DNA of 64,000 nucleotides from a virus: IMG/VR virus record IMGVR_UViG_3300027971_000032, positions 40,905-104,904 of that record, one strand, 5' to 3'. Positions 1 to 8,002 of the stretch are shown piece by piece; position 1 is the stretch's first letter; every line of letters starts with the position of its first letter. Position numbers and translations under genes: made by a program. The notes beneath the pieces are model-generated. The model was not told the origin of the DNA. It made no database searches and saw only the letters and a list, made by a program, of their open reading frames with translations.

Positions 1-29
1 AGCCCTTCTAAAGAAATTTCACAAGTCAT
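1..29 (-). CDS. N-terminus of a gene running off the left edge
   Basis: On the minus strand an ATG at 29-27 follows the ribosome-binding site GGAG with a 5-base spacer. It opens a frame reading MTCEISLEG before the window ends. It lies 8 bases beyond the stop of the glycosyltransferase-methyltransferase gene, the normal spacing in this operon. Too little is visible to name a product; I infer only that the fibre/appendage operon continues to the left. Confidence 0.5.
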
Positions 30-37
30 TTTTACTC

Positions 38-1393
38 CTATTTGTTTGCTTCTATTCTAAAATTAACACCCGGATGCTGACCCTGGGGTGGTAGAACTTG
101 AACGTTTTTATATCCTAATTCGGTTAGAAGATCTGTTAAAGCTTTTGGATAGTAACCAAACAGATGCGGCGACTTAACTCCATTCTTCAACGCCTCTTCT
201 GATGGCTTTTCTTCATCAATAAAAGCACCATAAATGCATAACGTTAAACTAAATCTTTCTTCAAACGTCTTAGCATCAGTAAACGCTTTGCAGAGGCCCT
301 CTAAATCAGGCATCTCCATAATAAGCTTGCCGTCTGGCTTCAAAGCATCTAACCACTTACTTAGCAGCTCTGGAGCTCTATGCTGTGGTATATGCTCAAT
401 CACGTGTGAAGCAAAAATCTCATCCACACAGCCTGAAGGTAGCTTAAAATCAAAAATATCTTCGTTGATGTCTGCAATCTTGTTATATTTATCAATGCCA
501 ATATATCCTTCTAGCTTGTCGCGACCTGAGCCGATATTAAGCTTGAGAGGTTCGCCGCTATCAATAATTGCTTGTAACTTGTTTTTGCCGCTGTTGCTAC
601 CCTCGGGCAATCTATCAATCCAGCGTCTGTCAATATAGTCTTTATCATCTAAAGTAAGAGGTCTACCAATAGGAATATTGGTATAGTACTTCTTAATATC
701 TACTGATGGGTGTGCTGTATAGTTGCCTGATGCAAGATCCATATGCAGACACTGTACATCGGTGTTGACAAGAAGTTTAATTCCTAATCTGTGTAGTCTG
801 TGTACAAAGAAGTTGTCCTCGCCTACAAAAGGGATCTCATCGTTAATGTTATTACCAATACAGCAGAATGGTAGTTCAGGATCTTCTTCTTTTAGTCTCT
901 TCAAAATATCAATAGGAACTAGCATCACATCCATACCTGTTTGCCAGGCAGTGATTAATTGCCCAGGGTCTACATTAGGGATAGTAATCCAGTTGCCGTT
1001 CCGCACCATAATCATGGCATCGGAGCATTTGATATAGTAGACGCCTGTTACTACTGTACCTGGATTCTTTTCTGCTGTTTCGTGTAAGACCTTAAATGCA
1101 TCGTACGGGAGAACAGTATCTTCGCCAACGAATAAAAGATACTTTGCGCCACTCTCTAATGCTCTTTCTATTAGATAGTTTCGAGCAACGTCTACCTTTT
1201 CTCCACCTATATTACAGAAGCCATGCGAGAAACCTAGCATGTCTATATGAAGGCCATCGTAGCCATCAAAATTTTGTGCTGCTGTTTCGTTTAGATCTCT
1301 TCTTGGTTGAGCTACCATTACATATGGTGCTATTTCTTTTGAGCCTTCATAAATCTCTTGCATTATACCAATAATCTTATCACGATTATACAT
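38..1393 (-). CDS. Glycosyltransferase-methyltransferase fusion protein
   Basis: A 451-residue, apparently two-domain enzyme. Residues about 20-250 look like a GT-A type glycosyltransferase: GEDTVLP at 90-96 supplies an acidic metal-binding candidate, FVGED at 189-193 and CLHMD at 215-219 are typical later motifs. Residues about 283-445 form a class I SAM-dependent methyltransferase, with the glycine loop LNIGSG at 285-290, an acidic strand end IGID at 298-301, FASHVIEHIP at 327-336, and a LKPDGKLIMEMPD segment. It is the last complete gene of the fibre operon, directly after three propeller genes. Such GT-MT fusions usually make methylated sugars on a polymer or protein; the acceptor here is unknown. 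Candidates are the phage fibres or a host surface glycan. Domain calls rest on motifs only. Confidence 0.75.
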   Translation of the reverse strand: MYNRDKIIGIMQEIYEGSKEIAPYVMVAQPRRDLNETAAQNFDGYDGLHIDMLGFSHGFCNIGGEKVDVARNYLIERALESGAKYLLFVGEDTVLPYDAFKVLHETAEKNPGTVVTGVYYIKCSDAMIMVRNGNWITIPNVDPGQLITAWQTGMDVMLVPIDILKRLKEEDPELPFCCIGNNINDEIPFVGEDNFFVHRLHRLGIKLLVNTDVQCLHMDLASGNYTAHPSVDIKKYYTNIPIGRPLTLDDKDYIDRRWIDRLPEGSNSGKNKLQAIIDSGEPLKLNIGSGRDKLEGYIGIDKYNKIADINEDIFDFKLPSGCVDEIFASHVIEHIPQHRAPELLSKWLDALKPDGKLIMEMPDLEGLCKAFTDAKTFEERFSLTLCIYGAFIDEEKPSEEALKNGVKSPHLFGYYPKALTDLLTELGYKNVQVLPPQGQHPGVNFRIEANK

Positions 1394-1405
1394 TACTAAA
1401 CCTCA

Positions 1406-2569
1406 CTAAAATTTATTGAAAAAAGGTGACAGGCATGTGCCTATGTTAAAAGGAATTCCTGGATTTGTTGAAATTTTTTGGCCTGCCTTCATATTACTGT
1501 TAGGTATAAAATGAATTTCACCGTTAGGTGTAAGAATTCCACCCGCATAAAAATATGGGGAAGAAATTAATATGTTATAAGTTGATACTATCCCTAATGC
1601 AGAAACTTTTTGACCGTATGGAGCCCAGAATGGTACAAAATGAATATCCCCGTTAGGTGCTAGTACTCCGCCGTAATATTCACCATTTACCCCACTATAT
1701 ACTAAACTATAAGTTGACACAACTCCGGAGACTGATATTTTTTGTCCTACTCGTGCACGAAATGGTACTAAATGAATATCTCCATTATGAGATAAAACAC
1801 CCCCTATGTAATTAGAATTTGAACCATTAGTATGTATTAAACTATAAGTTGATACTACTCCAGATGCAGATACTTTTTGACCTACTTGTGCCTGCGCAGG
1901 TACAAAATGAATATCTCCATTAGGTGCTAATACCCCTCCATTATATAAGTTTGGATAAAACCCTGTTAAGGTATACACTAAGCTATAAGTAGACACTACA
2001 CCAGTATTGGTGTTTATCTTTTGACCTACTATTCCCGAATTGGGTATAAAATGAATATCGCCGTTGGGTGCAAGAACGCCTCCTGTGTATGCGCCAGTAC
2101 CTGTAGTATACACTAAGCTATAAGTAGACACTACACCAGTATTGGTGTTTATCTTTTGACCCACTCGTGCCTGCGCAGGTATAAAATGAATATCTCCATT
2201 AGGGGCAAGTACACCTCCCGTATACACATAAGACCCAGTATACACTAAACTATAAGTTGATACCACCCCGGCTGCAGATACCTTAAGCCCCACCGGTGTT
2301 GCATTAGGTACGAAATGAATATCGCCGTTGGGTGCAAGAACACCTCCAGCATAGCCGACGCCATATGTATACACTAAACTATAAGTTGATACCACCCCGC
2401 TACTAAACAAACTACCACCTGCAACTGATTTGTTTAATAATGTTTTAAATGAATTCCATGCAGTTAAATCACTACCTATAGAACTATTATCCGCAGCCGG
2501 TACAGTGCCTTGTGTTGTGCTTTGTACCTCTGAAATAAATGTGTTAGAATTACGGTTCAGTATAGCCAT
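1406..2569 (-). CDS. Seven-repeat beta-propeller-like appendage protein A
   Basis: 387 residues. After a unique N-terminal region of about 55 residues, the protein is seven repeats of roughly 40-45 residues. Each contains GGVLAPNGDIHFVP or a close variant, then VGQKVSASGVVSTYSLVYT. Between the fixed strands are short hypervariable stretches of 4-9 residues. I count seven GGVL-type motifs, the number expected for a closed seven-bladed propeller; that fold is inference from repeat length and the NG(D/E)IHF(V/I)P strand. The protein ends FFNKF, as do its two tandem paralogues. Position in the fibre region suggests a virion appendage or receptor-binding protein. No signal peptide or membrane segment is seen. 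It follows paralogue B with a 2-base gap. Confidence 0.7.
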   Translation of the reverse strand: MAILNRNSNTFISEVQSTTQGTVPAADNSSIGSDLTAWNSFKTLLNKSVAGGSLFSSGVVSTYSLVYTYGVGYAGGVLAPNGDIHFVPNATPVGLKVSAAGVVSTYSLVYTGSYVYTGGVLAPNGDIHFIPAQARVGQKINTNTGVVSTYSLVYTTGTGAYTGGVLAPNGDIHFIPNSGIVGQKINTNTGVVSTYSLVYTLTGFYPNLYNGGVLAPNGDIHFVPAQAQVGQKVSASGVVSTYSLIHTNGSNSNYIGGVLSHNGDIHLVPFRARVGQKISVSGVVSTYSLVYSGVNGEYYGGVLAPNGDIHFVPFWAPYGQKVSALGIVSTYNILISSPYFYAGGILTPNGEIHFIPNSNMKAGQKISTNPGIPFNIGTCLSPFFNKF

Positions 2570-2571
2570 TA

Positions 2572-3684
2572 TTATAACTTATTAAAGAATGGTGACTGGC
2601 ATATGGATTGATTAAAAGGTATGGCTGGTAGTGTTGATATTTTTTGACCAACAGCTGCACTTTGAGGTATAAAATGAATATCTCCGTTAGGCGCTAAGAC
2701 CCCACCTTTGTATCCATTCGTAACAGTATACGCTAAACTATAGGTTGATACTACTCCTGATGCAGACACTTTTTGCCCCACAACAGCTGAATTACCTGGT
2801 ATAAAATGAATATCTCCATTAGGCGCTAGAACACCACCGTAATATAATGCATTGCCTGTGTACACTAAACTATAAGTTGATACTACCCCTGTGGCTGATA
2901 CCTTTTGCCCTCGGCTTGCATAGGCTGGTACAAAATGAATGTCTCCATTAGGTGCTAGAACTCCTCCAAAGTGTGGATAATAATCAGTATAAACAATTGA
3001 ATAAGTAGATGATACACCTGCTGCTGATACCTTCAGACCTCTAAGGTAAGAGTAAAAAGGTATTGTGTGAAGCTCGCCATTAGGAGCTAGTACCCCTCCG
3101 CTCACATTAACGTGTGCATTAATTATACTAAATGTTGAAACTACCCCTGAAGAAGATACTTTTTGAATATTGCTACTGGCTATAAAAAAAATATCTCCAT
3201 TTGGCATTAGTACTCCGCCAACATAGCCGCTGGCAATTATACTATAAGTTGACACTACCCCTGACGCAGATACTTTTTGGCCAACAGTAGCACCATTTGG
3301 TACAAAATGTATATCACCATTAGGAGCTAAAACTCCTCCTAGATATGCAACAGAACTAGTATATACTAAACTATATGTGGACACTACACCAGATGCTGAT
3401 ACTTTTTGCCCTACAGTAGCCGCATATGGCACAAAATGAATGTCTCCATTAGGTGCTAGAACACCGCCAGAATATGCATTAGCCGCAGTATACACCAAAC
3501 TATAAGTGGATACTATCCCGTTCTGAAATGCTTGTCCTGCATTTACGCTTGCATCTAACATACCTTTCATACCAAAGAACCAGCTATCAGATGTGGTGGT
3601 GCTATTATCTGCTGTATTAATGGTTCCCCAGGCTCTTTGTTTAACTTCTGAAACCCACCCAGGTGCTAAGGAATATGTTGGCAT
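2572..3684 (-). CDS. Seven-repeat beta-propeller-like appendage protein B
   Basis: 370 residues, paralogous to the genes on both sides. Seven repeats of the GGVLAPNGDIHFVP type are visible. Repeats 3 and 4 are the most divergent in the three-gene set (GGVLMPNGDIFFIA and GGVLAPNGELHTIP), while the others are close to consensus. The N-terminal 55 residues (MPTYSLAPGW, then a TADNSTTTSDSW-like stretch) resemble the N-termini of A and C, so the array arose by whole-gene duplication, not only by blade multiplication. The C-terminus is FFNKL. The variable residues lie at equivalent points of each blade, as expected if one face binds a ligand. The role in host recognition is inference. Confidence 0.7.
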   Translation of the reverse strand: MPTYSLAPGWVSEVKQRAWGTINTADNSTTTSDSWFFGMKGMLDASVNAGQAFQNGIVSTYSLVYTAANAYSGGVLAPNGDIHFVPYAATVGQKVSASGVVSTYSLVYTSSVAYLGGVLAPNGDIHFVPNGATVGQKVSASGVVSTYSIIASGYVGGVLMPNGDIFFIASSNIQKVSSSGVVSTFSIINAHVNVSGGVLAPNGELHTIPFYSYLRGLKVSAAGVSSTYSIVYTDYYPHFGGVLAPNGDIHFVPAYASRGQKVSATGVVSTYSLVYTGNALYYGGVLAPNGDIHFIPGNSAVVGQKVSASGVVSTYSLAYTVTNGYKGGVLAPNGDIHFIPQSAAVGQKISTLPAIPFNQSICQSPFFNKL

Positions 3685-3686
3685 GA

Positions 3687-4826
3687 TTAGAACTTATTAA
3701 AGAATGGAGAGCAACAGACGCCTAGACTGAATGGTTCAGCAGGATTTGTTGAAATTTTTTGACCCTGGGAAGCAGTATAGGGTACAAAATGAATATCTCC
3801 ATTAGGTACTAATACTCCTCCGGTATATGAAGCAGAAACAGTATATATTAAACTATAAGTTGATACTACTCCAGTATTAGTGTTTATTTTTTGGCCTACT
3901 GGTGTGTTAAATGGAACGAAATGAATATCTCCATTAGGTGCTATTACCCCTCCCCAGTATTGTCCACCACTAGTATATACTAAACTATAAGTTGACACTA
4001 CTCCTGAAGCGGATACTTTTTGTCCTCTATTTGCATTATTAGGTATAAAATGTATATCTCCATTAGGAGCTAGAACTCCCCCAACATATGCACCATTACT
4101 ATTAGTATACACTAAACTATAAGTTGATACTACTCCAGATGCGGATATTTTTTGTCCAACTTCTGCTGCAACGGGTACAAAATGAATATCTCCATTAGTA
4201 GCTAAAACACCACCCCAATATGCACTAGTAGTAGTATACACCAAACTATAAGTTGACACTACTCCTGAAGCGGATACTTTTTGTCCTCTATTTGCATTAT
4301 TAGGTATAAAATGTATATCTCCATTAGGTGCTAGAACTCCACCTAGATATGCTCCATTACTATTAGTATAGACTAAACTATAAGTTGATACAACCCCGGA
4401 TACTGATATTTTTTGACCTACTAGTGCAGAATAAGGTACGAAATGAATATCACCATTAAGTGATAATACTCCCCCAACATATGCACCATTACTATTAGTA
4501 TACACTAAACTATAAGTTGATACAACCCCGGAGGCTGATATTTTTTGTCCTCGGTTTGCACCTAAAGGAACAAAATGAATATCTCCATTAGGAGCTAATA
4601 CCCCTCCAGCATATATACCAACAAAATAAGTATACACCAGACTATATGTAGATACTATTCCATTCTGAAATGTTTGTCCTGCGTTTGCGTTTCTTTGAAG
4701 TAATCTTTGCATACCGGGTACTGTATTACTTCCCATGCTGCTATTATCACCTGTAGGCAATGTACCGGCGGCTGCTTCAGTAACGTCGTTTTGCCACGAA
4801 GGGGAAATAATATAGTTATTGGCCAT
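3687..4826 (-). CDS. Seven-repeat beta-propeller-like appendage protein C
   Basis: 379 residues, first transcribed of the three paralogues. Seven GGVLAPNGDIHFVP-type repeats are seen. Repeats 3 and 5 are nearly identical: both carry HFIPNNANRGQKVSASG, reflecting an 86-base identical DNA block two blades apart. The same NSNGAYVGG/NSNGAYLGG loop occurs in repeats 2, 3 and 5. This indicates recent recombination or gene conversion between blades. The start codon overlaps the stop of the upstream collagen-like gene by one base (TAATG), which suggests translational coupling. The propeller fold and virion location are inferred from repeat number and neighbourhood. No catalytic motif was recognised. 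Confidence 0.7.
   Translation of the reverse strand: MANNYIISPSWQNDVTEAAAGTLPTGDNSSMGSNTVPGMQRLLQRNANAGQTFQNGIVSTYSLVYTYFVGIYAGGVLAPNGDIHFVPLGANRGQKISASGVVSTYSLVYTNSNGAYVGGVLSLNGDIHFVPYSALVGQKISVSGVVSTYSLVYTNSNGAYLGGVLAPNGDIHFIPNNANRGQKVSASGVVSTYSLVYTTTSAYWGGVLATNGDIHFVPVAAEVGQKISASGVVSTYSLVYTNSNGAYVGGVLAPNGDIHFIPNNANRGQKVSASGVVSTYSLVYTSGGQYWGGVIAPNGDIHFVPFNTPVGQKINTNTGVVSTYSLIYTVSASYTGGVLVPNGDIHFVPYTASQGQKISTNPAEPFSLGVCCSPFFNKF
3982..4328. repeat. 86-bp perfect direct repeat within propeller gene C
   Basis: Bases 3982-4067 recur without mismatch at 4243-4328, an offset of 261 bp (87 codons, two propeller blades). Sequence on either side is similar but not identical. Perfect identity over 86 bp, where most other blade pairs differ at many silent sites, points to a recent in-frame exchange or duplication. 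Confidence 0.85.
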
Positions 4827-5695
4827 TAGAACCCTAGAACTCTGACTCTATATTGGCTTGAGGTAGGTGCTATAACAAAACTAACTACACACGTATTATT
4901 GTTTGTAACTGATACATCAGGGTACACTTGGTTATTAGTGGCATTCTCAAAAACTACCACTGACACATCTGCTTTAGCTAGGTTATGATTAATAGTAAAA
5001 GAAGTGTTAGTACCATCCCCTATGTTAGTTGTGTATGATATGGCCCCTGCATCTCCTTTTGCTCCATTATTACCAGTATTACCTGTCTCACCTTTTTGTC
5101 CTTTCATACCTGCTGCTGAAAATGTAGTTAGATCAGAATTTGTAAATGTTATGGTATTTAATTCATCTATATAAGTTGCGGCGTAAAGCTGACTACCCTT
5201 ATCGCCCTTTGCACCAGTACTACCAGTTGAACCAGTCGGTCCTACTTCACCCTTGTCACCCTTATCTCCCTTTGCACCAGCAGCATAGACATTGCCATCT
5301 GCACCTTTGCTGCCTTGATCGCCTTTTTGACCTTTAACACCAGTGACCGGGAAAACAGTTGAGTCTGAATTGGTGAAAACTATTGTGTTGTTAGCATCTG
5401 TGTATAATGCACTAGAAACCTTCTCTCCCTTTTCTCCTTTGGAGAAAACATTGTTTATAATGCCTATGGTAATAATATCGCTACTGTTGGCAGCAAGGGT
5501 AAGAGTAACCCCTAGAGAGTTTGCAGTATAGTCACCAGTATTGGATTGCAATACACCGTTAATATAGATTAAAAAATTATTGAAATTACTCTTTGTAGAT
5601 GAGTATGGGAAATAGGTCTGGCCTTCTGTTGCAACAGTAGTTTCTAGTACTAAGCTGTCTGATGCACGACTTGCTAAGTTTCTAATTATGCCCAT
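4826..5695 (-). CDS. Collagen-like fibre protein (289 aa)
   Basis: An N-terminal globular module of about 90 residues contains a repeat also found in the larger collagen-like fibres (FLIYINGVLQSNTGDYTANS, then an acidic IITIG strand). It is followed by Gly-X-Y tracts: [38 protein letters not shown] and GQKGETGNTGNNGAKGDAG. These are interrupted by two short modules with TDANNTIVFTNSDST and IDELNTITFTNSDLT. The C-terminal 65 residues form a compact end domain ending VLGF. Lys is frequent in Y positions and Pro is nearly absent. It is probably a trimeric fibre segment or short whisker. Its Gly-X-Lys-Gly sites are candidate substrates for the lysyl-hydroxylase/glycosyltransferase at 15630-17594. 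Confidence 0.75.
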   Translation of the reverse strand: MGIIRNLASRASDSLVLETTVATEGQTYFPYSSTKSNFNNFLIYINGVLQSNTGDYTANSLGVTLTLAANSSDIITIGIINNVFSKGEKGEKVSSALYTDANNTIVFTNSDSTVFPVTGVKGQKGDQGSKGADGNVYAAGAKGDKGDKGEVGPTGSTGSTGAKGDKGSQLYAATYIDELNTITFTNSDLTTFSAAGMKGQKGETGNTGNNGAKGDAGAISYTTNIGDGTNTSFTINHNLAKADVSVVVFENATNNQVYPDVSVTNNNTCVVSFVIAPTSSQYRVRVLGF

Positions 5696-5706
5696 TTTTT
5701 AACCTG

Positions 5707-6342
5707 TTAAAAAGCCAAGCTGTATGTTAATACTGTTGTTATGTTAAGTGGTGCACCACCGTTAACAGATAACCCTGCAGACGTCAGTTGAGAATTAACT
5801 GTTGAGTTTCCTATTTGCACACCGCTCATATTAATGTTTACGTTGCCAGATGAGGCTGTATTAGAAAGCACCACACCATTAGAACTATAGGTTCCAGTAA
5901 TGGTTGCATTGCCAGTAAATAGCGTTGCACTGTCACCATTCAGACTGACATTGCTAAAAGCTACTCTTGTATTTGCGGTGCTACTACCGACTATGAATGC
6001 ACCGGTAGGTTTGTCGTACGACACGTATTGTGCGCCGTTGGCGTATCCAGCATCATTAAATTGTACTGTGCTGAATAATCCTAACGCCTGAGATGTGTAG
6101 CTTGACCAGTATGCACCAGAACCATTAGATGTTAATACCTGGCCTGATGTGCCTAGTGATCCATTAGAATAGATGGATGTAACAGTAAGCGTAGTTGCGT
6201 TAACTGATGATACTGCAATACTTGTTGAGTTTAAGTATGCATTGCCGCCACCGTCTCCAATATACATCTGCGCATTAGCAATTTTGATGTTATTGTTTAG
6301 ATTTTCAGATAGCAGTCTTGAGAAGTCTCTAGTCTTACCCAT
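5707..6342 (-). CDS. Tail-fibre-like structural protein
   Basis: 211 residues, rich in Ser, Thr, Asn and Val with short beta-strand-like repeats (VNATTLTVTS, GSLGTSGQVLTSNGSGAYWSS, STVQFNDAGYANGAQ). This composition is typical of elongated phage fibres. The block GQVLTSNGSGAYW...VQFND...NGAQ is shared with the 150-residue protein at 7541-7993, and both end in a TYSLAF tail. A T4-type late promoter lies 28 bases upstream of the start, so it begins a separate late transcription unit that continues into the collagen-like and propeller genes. The name is by composition and context; no enzymatic motif was seen. Confidence 0.6.
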   Translation of the reverse strand: MGKTRDFSRLLSENLNNNIKIANAQMYIGDGGGNAYLNSTSIAVSSVNATTLTVTSIYSNGSLGTSGQVLTSNGSGAYWSSYTSQALGLFSTVQFNDAGYANGAQYVSYDKPTGAFIVGSSTANTRVAFSNVSLNGDSATLFTGNATITGTYSSNGVVLSNTASSGNVNINMSGVQIGNSTVNSQLTSAGLSVNGGAPLNITTVLTYSLAF

Positions 6343-6369
6343 GGCGATATAGAATAGTGGAACACTATC

Positions 6370-6377
6370 TATTTATA
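6370..6377 (-). promoter_or_regulatory. T4-type late promoter
   Basis: The minus strand reads TATAAATA, the T4 late -10 box recognised by gp55 with coactivator gp33 (a gp33 homologue is at 58316-58561). It is 28 bases before the start codon at 6342 and just downstream of a terminator hairpin. It lies in a true intergenic gap. Confidence 0.75.
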
Positions 6378-6382
6378 CAAAA

Positions 6383-6411
6383 AAAGAAAGCACCTCAAGG
6401 GTGCTTTCTTT
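6383..6411 (-). terminator. Intrinsic terminator after the 209-aa structural gene
   Basis: A perfect 12-bp stem pairs 6383-6394 with 6400-6411 around a 5-base loop. On the minus strand it is followed by a run of Ts. It lies just past the stop of the 6431-7060 gene and before the late promoter at 6370-6377, so it closes a one-gene late unit. Confidence 0.85.
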
Positions 6412-6430
6412 CTTGAAATACCGTCTAAAA

Positions 6431-7060
6431 TTAGACTGGGATTTCTTCCCATTGGAACGAGCCAAAGAATGCGCTGGCACCAGATGCTGATGTGGTGTAC
6501 GAGCAAACGTAGCCACCAGGAGGAACAATAACGCTGCCTTCTAGATCATATAGAAGAGGCACTGATGGGACTGTTGTGATAGCACCAGTTAGGCCTGAAC
6601 CGAAGATGGTGTTAACGACTGGGGTTGCTGTTAGAGTGGCTGATGCATAAGCAACACCGTAACCTTGAGCACCACCAACATACTGCGACTTGGTCGAGGT
6701 GTTCGAAGTCGAGAATGTAGCGATTGGTGATGTGCTGAAGCCAGTCATAACACCGTAAGCAGCGGCAGAACCGAAGGCAACGATGAATGCATAGCCAACC
6801 TTGTTGATGACTAGGTTAACTGGGCTGTTAAGTGGGTTGTAAACCATTAGACCGGTGAACGATGTGGTTGTACCAGCCGAGGTTGTAGCAGCAGCCGTCG
6901 AAGCAGCGTTGAAAAGAGCTCTACGATAGTTGGTCTCATAATAACGACCGTGTAGCTCAGTTGCGATAAGATCGCCTTGTTGACCAAGACGTACGTTTGG
7001 GTTAGAACCGGCACCAAGTGATTGTGCAGAAATTGGGCCTACTTGTCCTTGAATAAGCAT
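6431..7060 (-). CDS. Virion structural protein, probably abundant
   Basis: 209 residues, rich in Ala, Gly, Ser and Thr, ending in a compact C-terminal motif (PPGGYVCSYTT ... FFGSFQWEEIPV). It has the strongest expression signals of the fibre region: AGGAGACTCACATG ribosome-binding site, its own late promoter at 7109-7116 and a private terminator at 6383-6411. That arrangement suggests a high-copy virion component. Its base composition looks slightly more GC-rich than the flanking fibre genes. I do not recognise the family with certainty. Decoration/outer capsid or a small tail component are both possible; no fibre repeats or catalytic motifs are present. Confidence 0.6.
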   Translation of the reverse strand: MLIQGQVGPISAQSLGAGSNPNVRLGQQGDLIATELHGRYYETNYRRALFNAASTAAATTSAGTTTSFTGLMVYNPLNSPVNLVINKVGYAFIVAFGSAAAYGVMTGFSTSPIATFSTSNTSTKSQYVGGAQGYGVAYASATLTATPVVNTIFGSGLTGAITTVPSVPLLYDLEGSVIVPPGGYVCSYTTSASGASAFFGSFQWEEIPV

Positions 7061-7085
7061 GTGAGTCTCCTTTACTTAGTTAAAA

Positions 7086-7532
7086 TTAACCTTCATCGGT
7101 TACGTTACTATTTATATCTTTGCGAAGTTGTGTAACTTCGGTAATAAATGGCGAGCCATTTAATCCTTCTGAAAGGATCAAGTTGGTCACTTTCGTTTCT
7201 ATTAGTAATTGTTCTAATACCTCTATAATTTTTTGATTAGAGTATCGTACATTATACTGAGAGAAAGAATCAAATCCATCTAAATCATCATAATAAATGT
7301 TGAGGTTATCAGATGGATTGTATGTTGTAGTGTTAACACTTAATGTAACAAGAGGACCACCGCCTGGATTTGTAGCTCCTAGGTTGGGTGCGCCTGCAAT
7401 GTACAAAGGTACGTTTTGAGTGGTGTTAATAACAGCATACAGCTTGCTAAACTTAAAGTTTGGCAGTGTTGAAAAATCTAATGTGTTATTAGCAGTACTA
7501 AACGTTGGTTTATAGATAGTTAATTGTTTCAT
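7086..7532 (-). CDS. Small structural protein related to the N-terminus of the 1091-aa protein
   Basis: 148 residues. The N-terminal 90 residues have the same layout as the N-terminus of the 1091-residue protein at 8003-11278: a short strand, a hydrophobic LYAVINTTQNVPLYI-type stretch (LLLITNVTTNAVIY there), then a Thr-rich strand and a NPSDNLNIYYDD motif (SATDKLQIVVDE there). The final 50 residues are probably helical (IIEVLEQLLIETKV...). It may be an assembly or attachment module shared by virion appendages. The late promoter of the next gene lies inside its 3' end. Confidence 0.55.
   Translation of the reverse strand: MKQLTIYKPTFSTANNTLDFSTLPNFKFSKLYAVINTTQNVPLYIAGAPNLGATNPGGGPLVTLSVNTTTYNPSDNLNIYYDDLDGFDSFSQYNVRYSNQKIIEVLEQLLIETKVTNLILSEGLNGSPFITEVTQLRKDINSNVTDEG
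7109..7116 (-). promoter_or_regulatory. T4-type late promoter for the 209-aa structural gene
   Basis: The minus strand reads TATAAATA 49 bases upstream of the ATG at 7060. It overlaps the 3' end of the preceding gene. Together with the terminator at 6383-6411 it delimits a monocistronic late unit. Confidence 0.7.
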
Positions 7533-7540
7533 ATTTTTTC

Positions 7541-7993
7541 CTAGAAAGCTAAGCTATAAGTCAGTATAGTGGTGGTTGTAGGATATGCAACGTTACTTAA
7601 GAAAACTCCGGTTGAGTTAATCTGCACGTTGTTAGTGGCGTTTCCTACTGATACGGTAGCCGTGTTAATATTTATGTTAGCGCCTACTGCGATAGTATTA
7701 ACTGTTAGAGACGCATTAATAACTGCATTATTAACAGCAATAGTTGAATTAGACTTGTAGAATGCTAGGTTGGCTGAACCATTACTAACACCACTATCAT
7801 TAAACTGTATCTGAGTATTAGCGCCTGCTACCCCTACTGTCGTCCATGACATGTAACCGGCACCGTTGGTAGTCAGTACCTGTCCGTTTGATCCATCAGC
7901 CACCGGCAACACATATACTGTAGTATTAGGATTGTCTGGTGCTGAAATAGTTACCGAATTAGAAGTGGTACCGTTTAGTTTAATAGATGCCAT
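7541..7993 (-). CDS. Short fibre-like protein
   Basis: 150 residues of Asn/Thr/Val-rich strands. The first 50 residues carry ISAPDNPNTTVYVLPVADG and NGQVLTTNGAGYMSW, a module common in T4-like phage fibres. TQIQFNDSGVSNGSANL matches the VQFNDAGYANGAQ block of the 5707-6342 protein, and the C-terminal TILTYSLAF matches its TVLTYSLAF. The two therefore share both a core module and a terminal tail, probably a trimerisation or partner-binding element. Function is inferred from composition and context. Confidence 0.55.
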   Translation of the reverse strand: MASIKLNGTTSNSVTISAPDNPNTTVYVLPVADGSNGQVLTTNGAGYMSWTTVGVAGANTQIQFNDSGVSNGSANLAFYKSNSTIAVNNAVINASLTVNTIAVGANININTATVSVGNATNNVQINSTGVFLSNVAYPTTTTILTYSLAF

Positions 7994-8002
7994 ATTATCC
8001 TC

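Noticed and set aside
1406-4826. Regularly spaced short repeats that could be mistaken for a CRISPR array
   Set aside because: The period of about 120-135 bp is coding, in frame, and the spacers are conserved protein strands; repeats are imperfect and no cas genes are present.
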